The notes under the pieces are model-generated. The model ran no database searches. It worked only from the letters and a program-made list of their open reading frames with translations, and had not been told where the DNA came from. The position numbers and the translations under genes are program-made. From Mugil cephalus (Eukaryota; Chordata; Actinopteri; Mugiliformes; Mugilidae), in contig NC_061772.1 in NCBI RefSeq assembly GCF_022458985.1, positions 31,709,506-31,773,505 on the forward strand: DNA of 64,000 bases, given 5' to 3'. This document shows positions 1 through 10,000 of this stretch, in pieces; position 1 is the first letter of the stretch; each line of letters begins with the position of its first letter.

Positions 1-864
1 GTTTTCATTCAGCCAATCAGAGAAGATCAAAGGTCTAAAGTTAGAACGACTGTTTCATGAATGCATCATGAAGAGTTGAGAGGTTACGTCACAGAGCGTC
101 TGCATCGGGTTTATCCACAACCACCAGATGGTCAACGGGGGGGGGGGGGGGGGTGTCCACTAAGACGGTGTCTCTCTGTCTCTCTCCCCACTCTCCCCAC
201 ACATACAGACATATATATAATTCATATGATCTGTTGAAGACCTGGAACTCCCCTTTCTGGACTTCTCCTCCAGGGAGAAACTCGTCTAAAATAAAATCAG
301 ATAAGATCAGATCAGATCAGATACTGATACTTTATTGGTCCCATTGGGGAAATTCAAATGTTACAGCAGCACAACAGTGACCAGAAAGAAATTAAAGAAC
401 AACAACATTGAACAGGCAACAAGCAACCAAAAAAAAAACTTTCTAACTTTCTTGAATCGTTGGTCCAGTCTGGTTCTTTACTAGTTTCATTTCACTCTTC
501 AGTCCCGGTGGTTTGGTCGAGGCTGTGAACACGTTGGGACATTTTATTTCCCATCCTTGAGTTACACTGAAACAGAATCCCTGGGCTCTGGTTACCTGTG
601 GACTCCCTGTGGACGTGACGGCAGCATTCAGGCCAAGGTTCAGAGGTTTATCAGTTCTGTGGAAATGTGATGTGGACGGGGGAGGGGGGGCGGAGGTGAG
701 GCAGGTGAGACAGCAGCAGAGAGAGAGGGAGGGGAGGATTAAACAAACTGAACTCAGCAGCAGGATTAAAACCAGCTGATGAGGACACAGAGTCCCATCG
801 GCTCGGGAGCCGATGACAAACGTCCCGAAGTCCAGAAGCTGAGACGCTCTGTGGAGACGGGGTC
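1..864. other. Upstream flank of kifc3, no gene seen
   Basis: The stretch contains a 17-nt G run (137-153), a Rex1-like fragment (about 295-375) and a G/A-rich segment (about 665-740). The 830-864 sequence before the ATG is probably 5' UTR or promoter. No TATA box is obvious, and no other coding exon could be supported. Confidence 0.5.
295..375 (-). mobile_element. Rex1-like LINE 3'-end fragment (antisense)
   Basis: ATCAG repeats lead into TACTTTATTGGTCCCATTGGGGAAATTC. This reads as the reverse complement of the fish Rex1/Babar-type tail (GAATTTCCCC...GGGACCAATAAAG). Related short copies occur near 10.22, 15.45, 26.76, 48.67 and 52.36 kb, all in this orientation, and one at 20.56 kb in the opposite orientation. 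Confidence 0.6.
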
Positions 865-1062
865 ATGTACGTCCTGTGCACCCTGGCCGTCCTGACCCTG
901 CATAGCCTCTTCAAGAGCCGCCACTGCAAGGAGGACGGCCCAGAGGACGGAGGGACGTCCAGGACCCGAGGGGGTCTGGACAAAGCTGTGGACCGAAGAG
1001 GTGAAGGGAAGAGCAGGCGAGGGGTTAGGCGTTGTTACTCCCCCAACAGAAAGAGAGTCCAG
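865..1062 (+). CDS. kifc3: kifc3 first coding exon (hydrophobic N-terminus)
   Basis: The exon opens with ATG and encodes [16 protein letters not shown], a hydrophobic stretch followed by basic and acidic residues. It ends AAAAGAGTCCAG before GTGAGATG, in phase 0, which matches the phase-0 exon at 5521. KIFC3 isoforms with a hydrophobic, Tyr-containing N-terminus are known, so this fits. The following intron is about 4.5 kb and full of minisatellites. Upstream non-coding exons or other first exons cannot be excluded, so the translation start is less certain than the rest of the gene. Confidence 0.7.
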
Positions 1063-4000
1063 GTGAGATGCAGGACACTTCAAAGGAAGACGCTGCCAGG
1101 AAGTTAAATGTGTCCAAGTTACTGGACTCAGTGGTTTATGTAATAAATGACATTTAGATAATAACAGGGACGTCTCTCAGCCTCCACGGTTAATCCTCTG
1201 TCTCCTTCTCTGCAGCTGATGGTTTAGTCCTTGGTGTGGACTTAGGTTTAGTCCTTAGTGTAGTCCTAGGTTTAGTCCTTGGTTTAGTCCTTAGTGTGGT
1301 CTTAGGTTTAGTCCTTGGTTTTGTTCTTGGTGTGGACTTAGGTTTAGTCCTGAGTTTTGTTCTTGGTGTGGACTTAGGTTTAGTCCTTGGTTTAGTTCTT
1401 GGTGTGGACTTAGGTTTAGTCCTTGGTTTTGTCCTTGGTGTGGTCTTAGGTTTAGTCCTGAGTTTTGTTCTTGGTGTGGACTTAGGTTTAGTCCTGGGTT
1501 TAGTTCTTGGTGTGGACTTAGGTTTAGTCCTTGGTTTTGTCCTTGGTGTGGCTTAGGTTTAGTCCTGAGTTTTGTTCTTGGTGTGGACTTAGGTTTTGTC
1601 CTTGGTGTGGTCTTAGGTTTAGTCCTGAGTTTTGTTCTTGGTGTGGACTTAGGTTTAGTCCTGGGTTTAGTTCTTGGTTTAGTCCTTGATTTAGAACTTG
1701 GTTTTGTCCTTAGTGTGGACTTAGGTTTAGTCCTTGGTTTTGTTCTTGGTGTGGACTTAGGTTTAGTCCTGAGTTTTGTTCTTGGTGTGGACTTAGGTTT
1801 AGTCCTTGGTTTAGTTCTTGGTGTGGACTTACGTTTATCCTTGAGTTTTGTTCTTGGTGTGGATTAGTTTGTTGTTTTAGTACTTGGTTTTTCCATGTGT
1901 TGTCTTTGAACAATGATGATCATTGTGTTTTGATGATACTATGAAGATGCTTCCTCCAGATGTTCAGCTCTGAACATCATGACTAGAGTCAGTCCGGGTC
2001 CTGGTCCTGGTCCTGGTCCTGGTCCTGGTCCTGGTCCTGGTCCTGAATGAAGCAGCTTGACTTGAATGACTGATGTTTGGTCATTTGTTTTATTTTGATT
2101 CTTTTCTGTAGTGACACAGTCGCTGACTGCAATGTCAAAATATTAGGGAAACGTGTCAGTTCAATAATAAATAAATTAAAATGAAAACATGATTATAATA
2201 AAGTGATGCTCGATAGCAGAACTCTCACGTTTACACCAGGGACAGGAGCCTTCATGTTGTTCCAGATCAGCTGTTCTTTGTCATGAAATCCTCTGTCTGG
2301 AGTCTGTTACGTAACGTCCACATATTTATGGTTATGAGAGGATGATGATCTGAGCTCTGACCTTCATCCTGGAGCTCAAGCTTCTTCTAAACCCTTAAAA
2401 CGTGGCAGAGGTTTTATGTCTAAAAGCCTCGTATGGATTCACTTTGCTTTCACCTGATTTAAATCGATTATCATCCAGCTCTATAAATAGATAGATAAAT
2501 AAATAAATGGAGGAGAGAGCCTCTGCATTAGTTTTAGATCTGCTATGAACTAACCTCAATGTTGGTTTCACATCTTTAGTAAATAAAATCAAAGGCATCA
2601 CGTTGATTTTATCATTAGATTGGTTTTTAAGACTCGAGCCGTGGTCTGTGTGTAGTAAAGTGTGTGGTCTGTGTGTGGTAAAGTGTGTGGTCTGTGTGTG
2701 GTAAAGTGTGTGGTCTGTGTGTGGTAAAGTGTGTGGTCTGTGTGTGGTAAAGTGTGTGGTAAAGTGTGTGGTCTGTGTGTGGTAAAGTGTGTGGTAAAGT
2801 GTGTGGTAAAGTGTGTGGTCTGTGTGTGGTAAAGTGTGTGGTCTGTGTGTGGTAAAGTGTGTGGTCTGTGTGTAGTAAAATGTGTGGTCTGTGTGTGGTA
2901 AAGTGTGTGGTCTGTGTGTGGTTTGTGTGTGGTAAAGTGTGTGGTAAAGTGTGTGTAATGTGTTGGTTAAATTGTGTAATTAAAGTGTGTGGTAATGTGT
3001 TACAAGTGTGTGGTAAAGTGGGCGTGGTCTGTGTGTGTAAAGTGTGTGGTGTGTGTCTGTGTGTGGTAAGTGTGTGTAGGTGTGGTTGTGTGTGGTAAAG
3101 TGTGTAGTCGGTGTGTAGTCTGTGTGTGGTAAAGTGTGTGGTAAAGTGTGTGGTCTGTGTGTGGTAAAGTGTGTAGTCGGTGTGTGGTAAAGTGTGTAGT
3201 CGGTGTGTGGTAAAGTGTGTAGTCTGTGTGTAGTCTGTGTGTGGTAAAGTGTGTAGTCTGTGTGTAGTCTGTGTGTGTGTAGTAAAGTGTGTGGTCTGTG
3301 TGTGTGTAGTAAAGTGTGTGGTCTGTGTGTGTGTAGTAAAGTGTGTGGTAAAGTGTGTAGTTGGTGTGTAGTCTGTGTGTAGTAAAGTGTGTGGTAAAGT
3401 GTGTAATCTAAAACAACCTGAATATAACTTGAAGCTGATAAAAGTTTAATGACCCTAATTTAACCTTAAGGTCGTCTGCTCTGATTCTTTGGGAACCTTC
3501 GGTCTCATCATGTGACTCTGTGCAGACACACACTCTGTGCAGACACACACTGTGTTAAATATTTCACTTTCACTGAAATATGAATCTACTGATGGGAGGA
3601 GGAGAGGGAGGGGCTACGAGAGGTGTGATGCTGCTGTGCTGTTGCTAGGGAAAAGGAGGGAGGACGGGGTGGAGGGAGGCGTTGCTACGGAAACAGAGGG
3701 AGGAGGGGATGGAGGGAGGTGTTGCTATGGAAACAGAGGGAGGAGGGGGGTGGAGGGAGGTGTTGCTATGGAAACAGAGGGAGGAGGGGGGTGGAGGGAG
3801 GTGTTGCTATGGAAACAGAGGGAGGAGGGGGGTGGAGGGAGGTGTTGACGCTGAGCTGCTGCTGAGTGTCGGCCTGAAGCTGCAGCAAAGATGGAGGACG
3901 TGGATGCTGGAGGGAGGTAGGAGACGGGCACAAAGAGGAGGGATGGATGGAGGGATGGATGGATGGTGGAGAGGCTGCACGGATGTAGACGTGTTGGACA

Positions 4001-7000
4001 CAGGTGGATGGATGGATGGATGGATGGATGGATGGAGGGATGTAGATGTGTTGATCACAGGTGGAGGTCTGACTGGAACCTGATGACCTGATTTGGACGC
4101 TCTGTCTCTAATGGTGATGGTGAAGATCCTGGGTTGTTTTCTGCTCGTTGGAAATGTTTCCGTCTCTAAAGCTTTAACTGAACGTCTCTTTGTTAAAATG
4201 AGATGAGGTTACATCGACTCAAACGTCCAGCTGTTTAATTTTGTATCTAATCACACTGAGACAAATTAAATAATTGAAAGGCATTTATTAAATCTCTGGA
4301 ACCTTCATTATTATCACTTCTTCATGCAGTCTCCTGGTACATCCACACAAAATTAGATTCTTATTACATTTCTGTTGTTTTTGTGTCAAAATTATCAAAG
4401 AGAAATATTTAAATATTGGCGCTTAATGATCAGTTAAGTCATTAAATATTAATATTAAAAACATAATTTAGATGTTGAAGTAGTTAACCAAATAAATTAA
4501 TCACACCTAGAGGAGAGGCTAAGACATTAGCCTGATATGCTAAGACGTTAGCCTAGCTCCTTAAACTGCCTGCTGCTGCAACGCTGTTCCCTAATTGTGG
4601 GATAAAGGACTATGTTGGCTAGCTAACGTTAGCTTCAGGTTGGGTTTGCTCATTTCAATCTTAATCTCAGTGGTTTCGGTTTGTCCACAGTTGTGTTTGT
4701 GCTCATGTCGAAGAACTGATTTACTGACGTTCAGCTGGATCAGAACTGTGTTAAAGTCCTGGTGTGAATCCTGGGGTCTGACTCTGGCTATGATGATTAG
4801 AGACGAAGAGCCTCTAATCATCATGTATGTGTGTGTGAGGCCTAGTTTAGTCCAGATACTAACCTGGTTTAACTTTCTGAGGGTGGAGGGAGAAGGAATC
4901 AGGCCCCTGGAGGCGTTAAGGTGTTTGAATGTGGGGGGATCAGTGGTAGTCGCTCCATGTGTGTTCCCTGATAAGTGGAAGGAGACTGACTGGTGGAAAA
5001 GTCAATAATTAATTAGCTAATTTCTGGGTTAGCTGAAGTTGACTGTGGCCCCTCAGTGGGTTGATGAGTCCTCCATCTATCATATATCGTATATCTCGTG
5101 TCTTATATCGTATATCTCGTGTCTTATATCGTATATCTCGTGTCTTATATCGTAAATCTCGTGGGTGTACCTGTGAACTAGTGGATGGTGAGTCTCTCAT
5201 GATGATCAGCTGTTGTCAGTGGTGTCAATGAGGTCATGCTCTGAGGATTAACAGATTACAATCCTGATCAAACCTGGGAGATCCACAGCATGACTCTCTT
5301 CATGCTATAATGCTAACCAAAGCTAAAGGTTGCTAACATTGCTGGAAATGTACCTGGTTTAGTTTTAGAGGTCTTTATGAGCAGAGATTTCAATTATGCA
5401 TTAGCACCCCATTAGCATCTCTTTTATTAGTGGAGGGGGGCGTTGCTTCTTTATTATTAGTGGGGGGGGCTTTGGGGATGCTGTGTGTCCTCCTGGTTCA
5501 TCTTGTCCCTCTGTCTCCAGACGTCCAACTCTCTGCTCGGCCTGGCGGCCATGTTCAGCACAAGAAAGACCTGGGACCTCGGCCACGCCCACTTCCTGCA
5601 GGAACTCTGGAAGAACGACCTCTCATTGGACGGTGAGTCAGGGGGAGGAGTCGGAGGTAGGAGGAGCAGTCATGTCCATCCATTTGCAGTGCCCTAGGCT
5701 TGCTTTTAAATACAAACAATGGTAAATCTAAATTACAGAGGAAAAATACCAGGAGTGGTGATTGTTTATTCTAAGCAGCAATAAAGTGCAGCGCACAGCC
5801 AGTAGTAACAGCCCTAAGGTACCTAAAGAGAAAAAGACAGCAAAGACTATTTACACATATGTCCTCCAAACAGCGCCACCTGATGGTAAATCAGTGCTGA
5901 CACCACTGAATACGGATAAGATCTAAGAGCCTTGTTCTTCTTCTAGTCCAGGGGTCGGAAACCTTCAACACTCAAAAAGCCATTTGGACCCATTTCCCTC
6001 AGAAAAGAAAACACTGGGAGCCACAAAACCCCTTCGACATCTAAAATGAAGATAACGCCGCATACATCGTTTTTACCTCTATACTAGGCCTATGTATAAA
6101 AAAAACTATAGTGTGTTGCATTTATGAAATGAAAGAAATGCCACAGAGAAAATAAAATTTTATTTATTCATACATAACAGGGATTTATCCACGGTTGGCT
6201 TACCTCCTGTCAAAAGGTTCAGTTAATAGTGGGCTGGACCTCCCAACGGGTGTCGCACATCGGCAGTTGTGACGTATTTTGAGCGATAAAAAATGAAACA
6301 CATTTTATTTTAATGTTACAAGATCACCATAAATTCAAACTTAGAATTGTATTTAAAAAACTAAATGAACTAAAATAAAACACATTTTAATTAAATACTC
6401 GATAGCAGCAGTATGTGAGCTGCAATGCACTGTGGGAGTTCAGTGTTTTTGGTTGATGTTACAACCATGAGTGTGGTGTGGCATTCAATGTCATTCAGTT
6501 GTTGTGTAACTCTCGCTCGTTAACTATTGAGTGAATAGTTGCACACGCAGTTAGAGTGAAAAAGTGAACGGCTTTGATCAGCGTCTTTGCTCCGAACCAT
6601 TCGCCACAGACAGAGACAGAGGGACGAAAGAGCCGCGGGTCGCCGACCCCTGTTCTAGACATACTGTAGATCTAAGAACTCATTCTTCTATACATACAGC
6701 GGGTCAAATAAGTATTGAACACATCACAATTTTTCATAGTAAACATGTTTCTAAAGGTGCTGTTGACATGAACTTTTCACCAGGTGCTTGTAGAAACCCC
6801 AGTAATCCATACATAGAAAATGGAAAGCCAAGACACCAGCTGAAATCTATCAGTGATCAGACAGACATCCTGCCCTTTGTCAGTGCAAATGAATATCAGC
6901 TGATTCAGTCCAAACTGATGGTCCATAAATAGGTGTGTCATTACCAAAGTGTCACACAAGGAACATCCCATGATGTGTAGTGTATTACTTGGGTTGTTAC

Positions 7001-10000
7001 CAGGGCTGCACGATAAATCATTAAAAAATCACAATCTCGATTCAGACATACACGTGATCTCATTTCAAAACACAACGATTCTCAAGCATTTCATTTCACC
7101 AGCGGCATCACAAATGCTCCCATTTCTTCCTGGATTTTTTCAAGTGCCCCTAAAGGCAGCACTGCCGCTGACTCCTCCCCCGACCTATGGTAGGGCGTCT
7201 TTACAACATGTGATTCCGTCAGTGGAGGAAGCGCCTGCAGTGGAGTGTGTGGGAACAGTGAGGGAGAGAAGCAGAGACAAGTCCGCGTAAAGAGAGTTAA
7301 ATGGAAGGCTAACAAGCTAACAAGCTTTTGTTCAAACGTATGCTCCACATTCTAAGGAAATCTCAATGTTTGATGACCATTTGAATGTTTTTGTTTTGTT
7401 AAAGTTCATCAGTGCAATTAACAATTTGTAAAAAAAAAAAAAAAAAAAATCGTGATTCACATTTTTTCCAGAATTGTGCAGCTCTAGTTGTTACTAACAC
7501 CTGGTGAAAAGTTCATGTCAATAGCACCTTTAGAAATATGTAATGTGTATGAAATGTTTACTATGAAAAATTGAGATGTGTTCAATATATTATTATTGTT
7601 GTTATTATTTTACCCACTGTAGATCTAGACCCCCTGTGTCTAGAAGAACAAGGCTCTTTCACACTAACTATGGATTATTAATAAAAAAAAAAGTAAATAA
7701 ATTGCATGGGTTAGGGTTAGGGTTAGTAGGGATTAATGTCTTAGTTAGGGTTAGGGTTAGGGTTAGGGAGTAATGTCTGGATCAGGACCCGCACACCTGG
7801 TTAGGACCTGGTTGAAAAGTCTCAAATGAAACTGAAACAATAAAGAAACAAACATAATAAAAGTGACCTTTTAGTAACAGGGATGTTTGTCTATTCAGGT
7901 GAGAACAGTGTGGAAACAACTAATACTAATAGAATTCTTTGAAACGTCAGGATGTGGGTCTGAGAGAGGATGTTAGCCTGGTTTGTTAGCCTGCTTTGCT
8001 CTGTAACGCAAGTCCTGTTAAACGTGAATTTAAATGTTTTTGAAGCTGAATGACTACATTACAATGCCGAGTTAAATATTAGCTTTGTGAGTAAAACAAA
8101 CTCCTTAAATAAAACATTAGGCTGGAACCAGTCGAACTCGATTATATCATTGAACCTTCACTTTCTGTGATAACCTGTGATTAAAGCCTGACATCTGCAG
8201 CGGAGTGGTCATAGTAGCTTTTGATCCTGAAGGTGTCATTACTGCATTTATATACAATACATGATTTAAAACTTCATTTTCCTCGTGATGTTGATCAGAT
8301 GCTTCACTGCCATCTGATTCCAACTCTTAGTGGAGGTATTTGCTCCTGTGTTCACTGCGTTCAAGAGTTTTCTAATCTTTAGGTTGGGTAACGAGGAATA
8401 AAACGACCAGAGACGCAAAGAAAGGAAACTTTCATGTGTGAGTTAAGTCGGTTTAAAGCTCAGTTCTCCCCACAGAGAGCGGATTGTTCTCAGGTTGATA
8501 AGATTGGAGGAGAATGTGGCGGTAGGAGCAGGTTAATGTGTCAGCGGCTGTTATCTGGTCGGACTGGTTTCCAGGTTTACTCAGGAGCTCGGTTCACGTT
8601 GTTTCTCGTTGTGTTCACTGACCTCGTTAATCACAAATCTGCTTAAAGATTATGTTCTTTCTCTCTGCAACTTCAAGTTTCAGACCTAAAAACACTTCAG
8701 CATACGGCCTGGAGCAAATGTTTTGGACGCCAGGAGCTATCGTGGTAAAAATACAGAAAAACGGTGTTAAACCCGAATTTTGTGGGTTTAGTTTGAGGGA
8801 ACCGGTTCTACCTTAGTGCTCCCAAAACCTTTTAGCAAGGCAGCACTGAAAACATAAGCTCCTGATGACAAAGTGTCTTTGTGTGTCTCCAGCGAGTTCA
8901 GTGGACTTTCTGATGAGTGATGTTGAAGACGACGCTTCCTTCTTGTCTCTGCCCACTGCCGCCTTCTCACAGCGTCCGTCTTTATCCCCCGAGGTCAACG
9001 AAACAAGCGCACTCAGCCAGCAGCTGCTCATCCAGGTAAACAGCACATACTTTTAGCTCGGCTAACGTACTGTATGTCTCTGTCTGTGAGGACAGGGTCT
9101 CTGTCTGTAGAGGACAGGGTCTCTGTCTGAATATCAGGGTCCTTTCTTTGTTTTTTTTTTCCTCTGTTTTTTTTTGTTGTCGTCCATTATTGTCTTCATT
9201 TTTTTGTCCACGCTGTCTGGGTCTCAGAGGGTCACCTGGTCGTGCTGGTGGACTCCTGCCAACGTAAAAACCTTCGTTCTTCTTCTCTCTGTAGTTTCTT
9301 CTTCTTCTCTTCTTCCTGTAGCTGGTTCTCTTTGCTTCCCTCAGTCTTGTCTTGCAGGCAGAGCTCGTAGCTTAGCAGAGCATCAGCAGAGTATCAGAAC
9401 GATCAGATCACAGAAGAAAACGAGACATTAACCATCAGCAGTTAATTGACCTGAGGATGAGTTCAGAATAAAGAAAGGAACCGTGCAGTGAGATGTACTA
9501 TCGGGATAAATCTATCTGTGGTCGTTAGTCGCTCTGGGATCAAAGCTGCTTCTTAGTCTGTTAGCTCCTGTAGCGCCTCCCAGAGGCAGTAGGTGGAACA
9601 GATGATTGCCTGAGCCATGGTTCTAGTTGGAGTCCAGGGAGAGGGGAGAACCTTCTAGAAGTTGATGTGTCTCTGTGGAGGACAGTGTCTCTGAAGCCTG
9701 TAGAAGCTGATGTGTCTCCATGTGTCTCCGTGTCCAGACGCTGCAGGACAAAGTCTGTGAGTTTCAGACTCGTCTTCGCTCTGAAGAAGTGACTCGTCTC
9801 CTGCTGCTCCAGCAGCTGCAGCACAGTGTCCAGGAGAGGACGGCCAGAGGCGTCCAGGTCCAGGAGAGGACGGCCGGAGGCGTCCAGGTCCAGGAGAGGA
9901 CGGCCGGAGGCGTCCAGGCCAGCAGTGAGTGGGGCGACTGAAAGATCAGATCAACAAATGGTTAATAAATTAACAGTTGAATAAGAAAATACAACAATAC

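Noticed and set aside
1236-1867. Long hydrophobic frames (VLGLVLG-type) in the first minisatellite
   Set aside because: They exist only because the repeat period is a multiple of three; both strands are open, composition is pure repeat and no splice or start context is convincing.
2090-2180. Similarity between ACTGCAATGTCAAAATATTA near 2.13 kb and ACTACTATGTCAAAATATTA near 58.0 kb
   Set aside because: Probably two scraps of an unidentified interspersed repeat; too short and degenerate to delimit as features.
3537-4083. Frames of over 100 codons in the G-rich minisatellite and GGAT repeat
   Set aside because: Repeat-driven open frames in several phases with no domain; all within kifc3 intron 1.
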